The notes beneath the pieces were generated by a model. The model had not been told where the DNA came from and did no database searches. It was given only the letters and a program-made list of their open reading frames with translations. The position numbers and the translations under genes are program-made. Below are positions 8,269 to 16,355 of a DNA stretch of 51,614 nt, in pieces (the stretch's first letter is position 1; each line of letters begins with the position of its first letter). This DNA comes from Bacteroidota bacterium (GTDB lineage Bacteria; Bacteroidota; Bacteroidia; B-17B0; Aurantibacillaceae), in the NCBI GenBank assembly GCA_016194985.1, contig JACQAK010000154.1, positions 1 through 51,614 on the forward strand, in the 5' to 3' direction.

Positions 8269-8300
8269 AATATGCATGCATATTATTTGTAATATTACAA
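8269..8300. promoter_or_regulatory. two adjacent perfect palindromes upstream of the fadL-like gene, candidate operator
   Basis: AATATGCATGCATATT (8269-8284) and TTGTAATATTACAA (8287-8300) are both perfectly self-complementary and are separated by only two bases, about 70 nt before the porin start. Dyads of this size are typical binding sites of dimeric regulators such as TetR- or GntR-type fatty-acid sensors. No promoter match to TAnnTTTG was found here. The regulator is not identified. Confidence 0.4.
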
Positions 8301-8369
8301 TTAAAATTAATTTAACCTATTATTATTTTTAAAGAGAGAACAAGTTCAATTTTCAAAACCAAACAAAAC

Positions 8370-9599
8370 ATGAGAAATCTACACAAACTAGTGGCAACAC
8401 TTATTTTTGCAGCACCATTCGCAATGAGTGCGCAAGGATATCAGGTAAACTTACAGGGACAGGTCCAACAAGGTATGGGAGGTGCAGGAACAGCGCTTAT
8501 ACAGGATGGTGCTGCCTTATTTTACAACCCGGGAGGCGTTTCTTTTTTATCTGGAAACACTGTAAATGTTGGTGTAAGCCCAACTATTTCTAAAGGAATA
8601 TTTTTAGACAAAAACACTAACGAAACATACCACACCACATCTCCGGTAAGCACTCCTTTTGCTGCTTATGGTGCTTTTGAATTAAAAGACAGCAGTAAAT
8701 TAAAATTAGGATTAGCGATCTACACACCTTTTGGAAGTACTGTTCAATGGGAAGACGGATGGGCAGGACGTTATGCATTAACGCGCTTACAGTTGCAGGC
8801 TATCTTTTTTCAACCTACGGTAAGTTATAAGATCACTGATAAAATTGGATTAGGAGCCGGATTTGTTTACTCAAATGGTAAAGTAAATTTACAGAAAGAC
8901 ATTCCTGTTGTGGATAATAATGGAAATGTAGGCCATGCGGAATTAAATGGAAAAGCGAACGGCTTTGGATTTAACGCCGGTATCTATTACAAACCGATCG
9001 ATAAATTCTCAGTAGGTTTAACATACCGCTCTCAGGTAAATATGAAAGTAAAAAGCGGAGACGCAACATTCAGCGTTCCCTCTTCACTAGAAAGCAATTT
9101 CCCAAATGGTAAATTCACTGCTTCTCTACCTTTACCTCAGGTGTTAACCCTAGGCTTAGCCTATATGCCAACACAAAAATTATCTTTTGCTTTAGATATT
9201 AACTATGTTGGATGGAAAGCTTATGATACGCTAGCCTTTGATTACGAGAACAATACAACTTCGTTAATCGACACTAAATCAGCACGTAAATACAAAAACA
9301 CCTTTGCATTCAGATTAGGCGGTCAATACAAAATAACGGAAGGTCTTGCGGCACGTTTAGGTATCGCTTACGGTATTTCACCGGTACAAAACGGATACGT
9401 TACACCTGAAACACCGGATGCTAACCGTGTAATATATACAGCAGGGATTGGTTATACCATCAAGAAAAAATTTGGTGTAAATGCCTCTTTTTATTTTTCT
9501 CAATTAAAAAGAACGGATACTAACCTTGAAACAAACCTAAGCGGTACGTATAAAACAAATGTATTTATCCCGGGTCTTTCTTTATTCTATAATTTTTAA
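8370..9599 (+). CDS. OmpP1/FadL/TodX family outer-membrane transport protein
   Basis: A 409-residue outer-membrane beta-barrel with an N-terminal signal peptide (hydrophobic to about residue 20, ending FAMSAQG). The FadL family pattern follows the signal: GQVQQGMGGAGTALIQDGAA, then FYNPGGVSFL. The middle contains typical FadL strands (LGLAIYTPFGSTVQWEDGWAGRY is split by a turn), and the protein ends with an aromatic residue (YNF), as expected for barrel assembly. FadL proteins move long-chain fatty acids and other hydrophobic compounds across the outer membrane. A lipase gene follows after 11 nt, and a beta-oxidation run lies upstream, both supporting a fatty-acid role. Confidence 0.9.
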   Translation: MRNLHKLVATLIFAAPFAMSAQGYQVNLQGQVQQGMGGAGTALIQDGAALFYNPGGVSFLSGNTVNVGVSPTISKGIFLDKNTNETYHTTSPVSTPFAAYGAFELKDSSKLKLGLAIYTPFGSTVQWEDGWAGRYALTRLQLQAIFFQPTVSYKITDKIGLGAGFVYSNGKVNLQKDIPVVDNNGNVGHAELNGKANGFGFNAGIYYKPIDKFSVGLTYRSQVNMKVKSGDATFSVPSSLESNFPNGKFTASLPLPQVLTLGLAYMPTQKLSFALDINYVGWKAYDTLAFDYENNTTSLIDTKSARKYKNTFAFRLGGQYKITEGLAARLGIAYGISPVQNGYVTPETPDANRVIYTAGIGYTIKKKFGVNASFYFSQLKRTDTNLETNLSGTYKTNVFIPGLSLFYNF

Positions 9600-9610
9600 T
9601 CTAAAATACT

Positions 9611-10966
9611 ATGCAAAATATAACATATAAATCAATTTTTGCCGCTATAACTATTAGCGCGCTTGTTAGCAGCTGTAAACCAAAAATAGATGTGCCTGAA
9701 CCGGATAAGGGCAGTGTAGATGCCAGTAAATATGTAGCCATTGGAAACTCCATCACATCAGGCTTTGCCGATGGTGCTTTATACTACGACGGACAAATGG
9801 TATCTTATCCGAATTTATTAGCGGAACAATTAAAATTAATCGGCGGAGGAGACTTCGTACAACCATTAACTCCTGCAGGTTCTGTAGGAATTGGATCAAG
9901 TGCAAATGCGAAATTAATACTTGGTTATAAAACAGACTGCAAAGGTGTAACTGGTTTATCGCCTGTACCTGCTGCTGCTAATGGTGATTACAGTATCTTC
10001 ACCACAAGTATTGCTTCTCAGGGGCCATTTAATAATATGGGAGTACCGGGAGCAAAAGCAACAACCGTTGTTTATCCTGGTTATGGGAATCCTGCAAATG
10101 GCTTCGGAAATTACAATCCTTTCTTTACACGTATGCTGGCACCAAGTGAATATGCCACGGCATCTATGTTAGCTAAAGCAGCAGCACAAAGCCCAACATT
10201 TTTCTCTGTATTTATTGGTAACAATGACGTATTAGGATATGCATTAGGTGGTGGTACAGGTGATGTGATCACTCCTTCTGCCGGAGGACCAGGCGTAGGT
10301 TTTGATGCCAGTATCGATCTTATTATAAATACTATGACTGCTAACGGAGCAAAAGGCGTTGTAGGAAATATTCCGGATGTAACAAGCATTCCGTATTGCA
10401 CAACTGTTCCATATAATGGATTGACATTGGATGCTACGCAGGCATCGCAATTATCAATGGCGTATTCTCCACTTGGTATTTCATTCAGCGAAGGCAGTAA
10501 CCCGTTCATCATAGCAGATCCTGCTGCACCTGGAGGAATGAGAAAAATAAAATCTACTGAGTGTGTATTATTAACTACTCCACAAGATTCTTTAAAATGT
10601 GCCGGTTGGGGATCAACTAAACCTATTCCTGATAAATATATTTTAACTGACACTGAAATTTCAAACATCAGAACTGCTGTTGCAGCTTACAACTCAAAAC
10701 TACAATCTGTGGCTAATGCCAAAGGTTTAGCTTATGTAGATGTAAATGCATTTATGGCTAATGCCAAAACAGGTATTGCGTACAATGGCATCAATATCTC
10801 ATCTACCTTTGTAAGCGGAGGTGCTTTTTCATTAGATGGTATACACTTAACGCCAAGAGGAAATGCACTTTTAGCGAATGAATTTATTAAGGCAATTAAT
10901 TCTACATACGGATCTACTATTCCTCAGGTAAATGTTGCAAAATATGATGGGGTTAAATTCCCATAA
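9611..10966 (+). CDS. SGNH/GDSL-family lipolytic lipoprotein
   Basis: A 451-residue protein with a lipoprotein signal: hydrophobic residues 9-20, then the lipobox LVSSC with C22. The SGNH hydrolase blocks are visible. Block I is AIGNSITSG, with nucleophile S47 and Asn in the usual Asp position. Block III is FIGNNDVLG, and block V is LDGIHLTPRGNALLANE with the Asp/His pair. It probably hydrolyses esters at the outer membrane. It follows the FadL-like porin closely, so released fatty acids could be taken up by that neighbour. A strong terminator follows. Confidence 0.85.
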   Translation: MQNITYKSIFAAITISALVSSCKPKIDVPEPDKGSVDASKYVAIGNSITSGFADGALYYDGQMVSYPNLLAEQLKLIGGGDFVQPLTPAGSVGIGSSANAKLILGYKTDCKGVTGLSPVPAAANGDYSIFTTSIASQGPFNNMGVPGAKATTVVYPGYGNPANGFGNYNPFFTRMLAPSEYATASMLAKAAAQSPTFFSVFIGNNDVLGYALGGGTGDVITPSAGGPGVGFDASIDLIINTMTANGAKGVVGNIPDVTSIPYCTTVPYNGLTLDATQASQLSMAYSPLGISFSEGSNPFIIADPAAPGGMRKIKSTECVLLTTPQDSLKCAGWGSTKPIPDKYILTDTEISNIRTAVAAYNSKLQSVANAKGLAYVDVNAFMANAKTGIAYNGINISSTFVSGGAFSLDGIHLTPRGNALLANEFIKAINSTYGSTIPQVNVAKYDGVKFP

Positions 10967-10986
10967 ACAGTAAGCACTCTAAATTA

Positions 10987-11020
10987 AAAAACCTCTGCTC
11001 TCATAGATGCAGAGGTTTTT
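10987..11020. terminator. bidirectional rho-independent terminator
   Basis: A 12-bp perfect stem, AAAAACCTCTGC (10987-10998) with GCAGAGGTTTTT (11009-11020), encloses a 10-nt loop and runs into further T residues. It lies between the convergent lipase gene (+) and the efflux operon (-). A-tract and T-tract flanks allow it to work in both directions. Confidence 0.88.
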
Positions 11021-11073
11021 TTTATGAAGTTATTTCCTCACGGAAATAGATTTGTATATAAAGTAATTTGAAT

Positions 11074-12654
11074 TTAGTGATCGGCTACCACTTTCGCTTT
11101 CTCCCCTTTTTTGTATCGTATTAATAATACTACCGGTACACAGATTAAAATGATAAAGCCCACCATCAAAAATCCCTGATTATAACTTACTAATGCCTGT
11201 TGCTTGTACAAAGCCCCTTCCAGCATTTTATAAGCCAGTGATTGCGCATCTTCAGGAGCAAAGCCCTGAGCCGTAAAGTTTTGTGTTAATAGTGCTACTC
11301 TATCCGAACTTACCGTATCATAGGTATTAATATTGGCAATCATATTTGCTCTGATTTGAGAATTCAAATGCACCAGATATACATTGATCAAGGCTATTCC
11401 AATAGCACCTCCTAACTGTCTGATCATATTGGCTAATCCTATTGCCTGCACCATATCTTTTCCTTTCAATCCACCTACTGCCAGTGCCAAAATAGGCGAC
11501 ATCATAAAGGCCATGCCAAAACCACGTAACACAAAGGGAAAGTAAAAATTAGTTTCATTCGAATCGGGGGAAGCAAAACCCAACAGCATTAAAAAGCCAA
11601 AGGTTAACATGATCCCAATGATGATAATGGTTTTGGGATTAGCTCCTTTACTTAATAAATTTCCTACCATAGGCATAGCTACCGCAGAACATAACGCACC
11701 CGGAATCATAAATACCCCTGTTTGGGTAGCTGTCCAGCCCAGAGACACCTGCGCAAATAAAGGAAATATAAATACCGTTCCAAACAGCATCATCCCCAGC
11801 ATCAAATTCATAACACTACCCATCACCAGATTATAATTTTTGTATAGCCGAATATTTACTGCAGGATAATCAATATCAAGCTCACGATATATAAAGGCAA
11901 TTAATCCAAATAAAGACACAATAGACATGATAACAATTTCATCGCTCTCAAACCAATCTTTAGAAGTTCCTTCCTCCAGCACAAATTGCAGCGATCCAAT
12001 AGCCATAATCAAAAAAACAATTCCCCACCAGTCTATTTTTCGGGGTTTCACAGCCCCTACTCTATCCGTGATATATGTCCATGACAAAAACGTGGCAAGA
12101 ATGCCAATAGGAATATTTACAAAAAATATCCAGTGCCAGGAAATATTATCCGTGATATATCCTCCAAGTGTAGGGCCAAATGTAGGCCCCATAATTATTC
12201 CCATTCCAAAAATTGCATTTGCGGTGCTTATTTTTTCAGGTGGAAAAGCACCTACAATAATGGTTTGCGCAGTTGATAACAACCCGCCACCGCCAAGTCC
12301 CTGAATGAACCTCCAAAATACTAATGTCCATAAACTATCTGAGAGCCCACACATTAAAGAGGCTGTTGTAAAAATAACGACCGACGCTGTAAAATATACT
12401 TTTCTGCCAAACAGATCAGAAAGCATACTGGTTAGTGGGATAATGATAACATTGGAGATTGCATAAGATGTTGTTACCCACGCAATCTCAGTAGTTGTAG
12501 CACCAATACTTCCACTGATTTCGCGCAAAGACACGTTTACAATAGTGGTATCTATTAATTCCAATACAGCACAACTAATAGCCGTTATAATGGTGATCCA
12601 CTTTGTAAAACCCGTAGGGTATTGTATAGCCGGTGCCTGAAGTGTATTGTTCAC
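11074..12654 (-). CDS. DHA2-family MFS multidrug efflux transporter (EmrB/QacA type)
   Basis: A 526-residue, 14-helix drug:proton antiporter of the DHA2 family. The N-terminal helix has the motif LIDTTIVNVSLREISG, followed by TEIAWVTTSYAISN and motif A as SMLSDLFGRKVYF. Motif C-like glycines appear in GPTFGPTLGGYI. It starts with GTG at 12654. It is the last gene of the efflux operon, 10 nt after the HlyD/EmrA-like adaptor. Together with the TolC-like protein it would form a tripartite pump across both membranes. Exported compounds cannot be deduced. Confidence 0.92.
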   Translation of the reverse strand: MNNTLQAPAIQYPTGFTKWITIITAISCAVLELIDTTIVNVSLREISGSIGATTTEIAWVTTSYAISNVIIIPLTSMLSDLFGRKVYFTASVVIFTTASLMCGLSDSLWTLVFWRFIQGLGGGGLLSTAQTIIVGAFPPEKISTANAIFGMGIIMGPTFGPTLGGYITDNISWHWIFFVNIPIGILATFLSWTYITDRVGAVKPRKIDWWGIVFLIMAIGSLQFVLEEGTSKDWFESDEIVIMSIVSLFGLIAFIYRELDIDYPAVNIRLYKNYNLVMGSVMNLMLGMMLFGTVFIFPLFAQVSLGWTATQTGVFMIPGALCSAVAMPMVGNLLSKGANPKTIIIIGIMLTFGFLMLLGFASPDSNETNFYFPFVLRGFGMAFMMSPILALAVGGLKGKDMVQAIGLANMIRQLGGAIGIALINVYLVHLNSQIRANMIANINTYDTVSSDRVALLTQNFTAQGFAPEDAQSLAYKMLEGALYKQQALVSYNQGFLMVGFIILICVPVVLLIRYKKGEKAKVVADH

Positions 12655-12664
12655 GTTGTTTTTA

Positions 12665-13795
12665 CTATTTAGTCATTACATCTACTACCACACTTAAACC
12701 AGGAATCAACAAACCTGTCATTTCTTTTGGATATTCAGTGATAGCTATTCGCACAGGAACACGTTGCGTAATTTTCACAAAATTACCAGTGGCATTATCC
12801 GGAGGTAATAAAGAGAATTTAGCACCTGTTGCTCCACCAAGGCTTTGCAAGGAGCCTTTTATTTTTACTTTAGGAAAAGCATCTACCTTAATATCGACTT
12901 CCTGGCCTGCACGCATTTGTTCAATTTGTGTTTCCTTGAAATTAGCTGTTACATATAAGTTTTTAAAATCAACAGCCGAACAGATAGGGGAATTTGGCTG
13001 TATATACTGCCCTTCTTCTACCGATTTTTTAGAAATAATTCCATCAAAAGGGGCAACGATAATTGTATTTTCCAATTGTGTTTTAGCCAATTGTAATTCC
13101 GCTTCACGTTGTTTCACCATCGCTGCTGATAATGCGATCTGCGATTTTTGCCCTTCGGCCTGTGATTGAGCACCAACTGCCTGAGAAGAAGACGCTTCGT
13201 ATTGCTTTTTCAACATCTCAAATTGCGCTTTGGCAGTTTCGTATTCTGCTTTAGTTGTTTCGTATTGTTGTTGTGTTGCCGCACCGTCTTTCAGCATTTT
13301 TTCAATACGAGCCATATCTTTTTCATCGCGGTTCAAACGAGCCTGTGCCGATGCAATATTTTCCTTAGCTGCCTGACTGCTATACACAGATGCATTAGCA
13401 TTTAAGTCTGCTGTTAAAGCGCCTGTTTTTGCCAATTCCAATTGTGCCCTGGAACTTTCCAAAGCTGCTTCAGATTGAGCCAGCTTAGCCAGATAGTCTT
13501 TTTGATCTATCATAATTAGAGTATCACCCTTTTTCACTTCCTGATTATCAGTAAAACGAACATCTGTAATAAATCCGGGAACGATTGCTCTTACCGGTGT
13601 TATCATAGCGTCTAACTGGGCATTATCTGTGGTTTCGTGACCCATGGAACTAATCCATACACTTAAAACAATTACCAAAATAACAGTGGCTACCCCACCT
13701 AATATCATGAATCGCTTTTTTTTGCCATTTGCTTTTTTTTCTTTTTCCATAAGGTCGTTATGATTGTCGGTTGATTGAGATGTATTGTTTTCCAT
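12665..13795 (-). CDS. HlyD/EmrA-family membrane fusion protein
   Basis: A 376-residue periplasmic adaptor. One transmembrane helix (about residues 28-50) follows a charged cytoplasmic N terminus. Then come the lipoyl half AIVPGFITDVRFTDNQEVKKGD, a long alanine/glutamine-rich coiled coil (about 85-215), and the second lipoyl half TIIVAPFDGIISKKSVEEG. A beta-barrel domain with VDAFPKVKIKGSL follows. This is the EmrA arrangement, which pairs with DHA2 transporters like the one downstream. It starts 6 nt after the TolC-like gene. Confidence 0.92.
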   Translation of the reverse strand: MENNTSQSTDNHNDLMEKEKKANGKKKRFMILGGVATVILVIVLSVWISSMGHETTDNAQLDAMITPVRAIVPGFITDVRFTDNQEVKKGDTLIMIDQKDYLAKLAQSEAALESSRAQLELAKTGALTADLNANASVYSSQAAKENIASAQARLNRDEKDMARIEKMLKDGAATQQQYETTKAEYETAKAQFEMLKKQYEASSSQAVGAQSQAEGQKSQIALSAAMVKQREAELQLAKTQLENTIIVAPFDGIISKKSVEEGQYIQPNSPICSAVDFKNLYVTANFKETQIEQMRAGQEVDIKVDAFPKVKIKGSLQSLGGATGAKFSLLPPDNATGNFVKITQRVPVRIAITEYPKEMTGLLIPGLSVVVDVMTK

Positions 13796-13801
13796 AATTG
13801 T

Positions 13802-15076
13802 TTAGTATCCTAATGTTGTGTTATAATTTTCTTTAGCCATCATTAATTGTATTTCATGAAGCTTTAAATTGAATTGTGCCTGATTTTCCGCATTTAAGTC
13901 TACAATAAAGTCAGACGATGTGATGATGCCATTATCCAACTGACTTGAAGAAGCTTTCCGAATAGCAGTTTTGGTATCTGAGATTTTTTTATCCAAAACA
14001 ATCATTTTTTCAAGCTTTGTAATTTCTTCCTGCTGCTGAATCATAGTTGACTGCAGATTGATTTCAAATATCTTTTTCTGATTTGATACAATATCATTAT
14101 TAATACTCAGGTTTTTCTTATCACGTCCGGATGTATAATATGCCGTTAAGTTCCAGTTCAAGCCTGCACCAACCATTCCATAAGGTCTGAAATCATTATT
14201 CAGGAAATTATATCCGGGCCTGCCGTAATAACCCCTACCAAATACATATAGTTTTGGCAAATTGTTCCGGTTGATCATTTTTTCTCTTAACTTCAATGAA
14301 CTGCTTTGCAACTCAAACATTTTAAATTCAGGACGCATAATCACCGATTGAATTTCTTTTACTTTTCCGGTTTCTGCCAAAACATAGCTTGTATCCAATG
14401 TTTTATTTGTGTAGAGCGATAAGGTCTTAAACCACACGATCAGATTAGAATTGATCTCTTCGATCTTTTGTTGAGTTGACAGGTATTCCGACTCTAATAC
14501 CAAAAAATTACTTTGTAAAGCAGCTCCATTATCAACAGAGGATTTCATTTTCCTGCGTTTAGCATCCAGTTCATTAATGCGCAGAAACATAATTTTTTTA
14601 TTCTCCTGCTGCAAATAAATATTACCATACAGTTGATTAATTCTTTCTTTTAGCTTAAGAATATCGGCATCAATCTGATTGGACTGAATATCATTACTTT
14701 CCTTTTCAATTTGTTTTTGTGTTTTAATAGCACCATAATCAAACAAATTTTCTTTAAGCTCAAGCCCCACTGCATATTGATCGGGCTTTTGTTTAAATGG
14801 AACGGTTCCCGGAATCGGGAAGTTAAATTCTGTAACTTCGCTTTGGTAAGTAGCCTGGCCCGTGATGCTTGCCTGAGGCAAAAAATTAGAGTTTAATTGT
14901 TTTACTTTATTTGTAGCAATATCCGAATACATTTGCTTTTGCTTCAGCAAAGGGTAATTTTCTTTTGCCATACTTTGCAATTGCTCCAGTGTAACCGGCT
15001 CTTTTTGCTGCCCGTACATGCCAATACACATAAGAATACTTGCTGTGAGTGCTATAATATATCTGTTGTTTGTCAT
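13802..15076 (-). CDS. TolC-family outer-membrane efflux protein
   Basis: A 424-residue outer-membrane factor with a signal peptide (residues 1-22, ending MYGQ). It has the two long helical repeats of the OEP fold: the first half has VTLEQLQSMAKENYPLLKQKQ and the second SSSLKLREKMINRNNLPKLYV. The C-terminal helix pair contains IRKASSSQLDNGIITSSDFI, a typical OEP motif. It is slightly shorter than E. coli TolC. It lies between the tetR and hlyD genes, 3 nt after tetR, so the whole pump is probably co-transcribed and repressed together. Confidence 0.9.
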   Translation of the reverse strand: MTNNRYIIALTASILMCIGMYGQQKEPVTLEQLQSMAKENYPLLKQKQMYSDIATNKVKQLNSNFLPQASITGQATYQSEVTEFNFPIPGTVPFKQKPDQYAVGLELKENLFDYGAIKTQKQIEKESNDIQSNQIDADILKLKERINQLYGNIYLQQENKKIMFLRINELDAKRRKMKSSVDNGAALQSNFLVLESEYLSTQQKIEEINSNLIVWFKTLSLYTNKTLDTSYVLAETGKVKEIQSVIMRPEFKMFELQSSSLKLREKMINRNNLPKLYVFGRGYYGRPGYNFLNNDFRPYGMVGAGLNWNLTAYYTSGRDKKNLSINNDIVSNQKKIFEINLQSTMIQQQEEITKLEKMIVLDKKISDTKTAIRKASSSQLDNGIITSSDFIVDLNAENQAQFNLKLHEIQLMMAKENYNTTLGY

Positions 15077-15079
15077 AAT

Positions 15080-15682
15080 TTATTTTCTGTTTGTTTTTTT
15101 TATAGCTTCAATTAAAAAGTCAGCTACATGATTGGGGTATTCATCCATAAAAGTCTCAAACTCCGCATCACTCAAGCCTGTAGTTCTCTTAAATAAACTT
15201 CTGTTTAATAAAGGATAAGAGCATAATGAATGCATAAACACATAGATGAGAGGAACATTTATATTTCTGATAACTCCGGCACTTTTCAAATTTTCGAAAT
15301 AAGAAAGAAACCCTGCTTTTGGTTTTGGCTTCCTTCTTTTTAAGAGTTCAGGATTCCTATTGATTTCCCTCAAAATAAAGAGTAGTGAATTTGTTTTTAA
15401 AAAGGTATAAAACTCAATAATAAAATTCCTCAGTTTCACATCCCATTCTTCTTCCACATTCGTCCAGGTAGATACAATCAACATAAACTCGCTCATGGTT
15501 TCGTCAAAAATGCGATCAAATAAATTGTCTTTGTTCCTAAAATAGTAATGCAGGGATGCTTTACTAATACCTGCTACATCGGCTATCTTTTGCATACGCG
15601 CTCCATTATAACCGAACTCTTCAAACACAGCTTTGGCTGCATCCAGTATCTTTTTTTCGGGTTCTGATGTAATTGACGACAT
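15080..15682 (-). CDS. TetR/AcrR-family repressor of the efflux operon
   Basis: A 200-residue regulator if read from the ATG at 15682 (MSSITSEPEKK). A longer reading from TTG at 15706 would start inside the palindromic operator and is unlikely. The N-terminal helix-turn-helix is clear: ILDAAKAVFEEFGYNGARMQ, then IADVAGISKASLHYYFRNKD. The C-terminal domain, where ligand and dimer contacts would be, is diverged. It is first in the operon with tolC, hlyD and the MFS gene, and a promoter-operator pair lies just upstream, indicating autorepression relieved by a toxic ligand. Confidence 0.9.
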   Translation of the reverse strand: MSSITSEPEKKILDAAKAVFEEFGYNGARMQKIADVAGISKASLHYYFRNKDNLFDRIFDETMSEFMLIVSTWTNVEEEWDVKLRNFIIEFYTFLKTNSLLFILREINRNPELLKRRKPKPKAGFLSYFENLKSAGVIRNINVPLIYVFMHSLCSYPLLNRSLFKRTTGLSDAEFETFMDEYPNHVADFLIEAIKKTNRK

Positions 15683-15698
15683 GGTGTAACTATATGGT

Positions 15699-15714
15699 TT
15701 GACCAAATGGTCAA
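15699..15714. promoter_or_regulatory. TetR operator palindrome
   Basis: TTGACCAAATGGTCAA is a perfect 6-bp dyad with a 4-bp spacer. It starts 17 nt upstream of the tetR ATG and immediately downstream of the -7 element, so it would cover the transcription start. Position and symmetry fit the binding site of the divergon's own repressor. Confidence 0.65.
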
Positions 15715-15744
15715 CAAAAATAATGGATTTGTTCTTTCCGGCAA
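15715..15744 (-). promoter_or_regulatory. Bacteroidota-type promoter of the tetR-efflux operon
   Basis: On the minus strand, TATTTTTG (15722 to 15715) matches the -7 consensus TAnnTTTG, and a TTG at 15744-15742 lies 19 nt upstream, the expected -33 spacing. Transcription would start within the adjoining palindrome at 15699-15714, so repressor binding would block initiation. Confidence 0.6.
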
Positions 15745-16212
15745 TTTCTTTTTGAGTGAATTCGACGAAGCCATAAAAAGTGAGGTTCTATGAATGTTTA
15801 TTGAACATATTTTACAGATTGCATGAGTGTAATTTTGTTTCATTGCCCCCATTTTTTTGAGTATTTAGCTTATTACCAACAGGTGGCTTTCGCTTTTAAT
15901 TTGGATACTGAATACTAACAAGAGTTTAAACAATCCTTCCCTGATAGCTATTAAAACCAAACACTCCGCTATATCGCAACTAATTTTACCAGTAAGTGAG
16001 AAGACCACTGAGGCTCTTGAAGCACCGAAGTCCCAATCCACAAATTGATTCAACTGTTCGTTAACCGGCAGAAGCTCCCGAGTTATAAATAAATGCATAG
16101 CATTATACATCAACGCATATTAAAAACTTTAACAAAAAAAAAGCATGTTGTCATTATCAGATAACCCATCCCGAAAAGCCCTAAATAAAAGGAATACAGT
16201 TAACCCAGAGTC

Positions 16213-16252
16213 GAAAAACTCAAAATAATTTAAAAATTATTTTGAGTTTTTC
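16213..16252. terminator. 18-bp perfect AT-rich hairpin
   Basis: GAAAAACTCAAAATAATT (16213-16230) is perfectly complementary to 16235-16252, with a 4-nt TAAA loop. Outer A- and T-runs make it terminator-like on either strand. No gene clearly ends here, so it may be a terminator left from a lost gene, or a structured leader of the downstream kinase. Confidence 0.45.
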
Positions 16253-16355
16253 TTACATATGAAAGTAACGTTACAAAAGCTGCAAAATCATTTTATGTAT
16301 TTTAATTATATTAGATTATCTCAAGAATTACTCATACCATTAAATCTGTCAATCA

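Larger units (their letters stand above)
15707..16355. other. 650-nt spacer between the efflux operon and the histidine kinase
   Basis: The part nearest tetR holds its promoter and operator. The central part (about 15780-16140) contains no convincing gene. A minus-strand frame of 82 codons at 15865-16113 has no recognisable domain, though it could be a decayed remnant. The part nearest the kinase holds a long AT-rich hairpin (16213-16252) and the small palindrome GTAACGTTAC (16265-16274), which might be regulatory. I see no RNA gene. Confidence 0.5.

Noticed and set aside
10111-10668. 185-codon minus-strand frame
   Set aside because: It lies wholly inside the lipase gene, whose catalytic motifs are clear; the reverse frame has no recognisable domain.
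12633-13169. 178-codon plus-strand frame
   Set aside because: It is antisense to the well-defined HlyD-family gene and shows no known motif.
15683-15706. TTG start of tetR at 15706
   Set aside because: It lies inside the operator palindrome and near the predicted transcription start; the ATG at 15682 gives the normal TetR length.
15865-16113. 82-codon minus-strand frame in the tetR-kinase spacer
   Set aside because: No domain, signal peptide or conserved pattern is recognised, and no promoter or coding signal supports it; it might be a remnant, but that cannot be shown.
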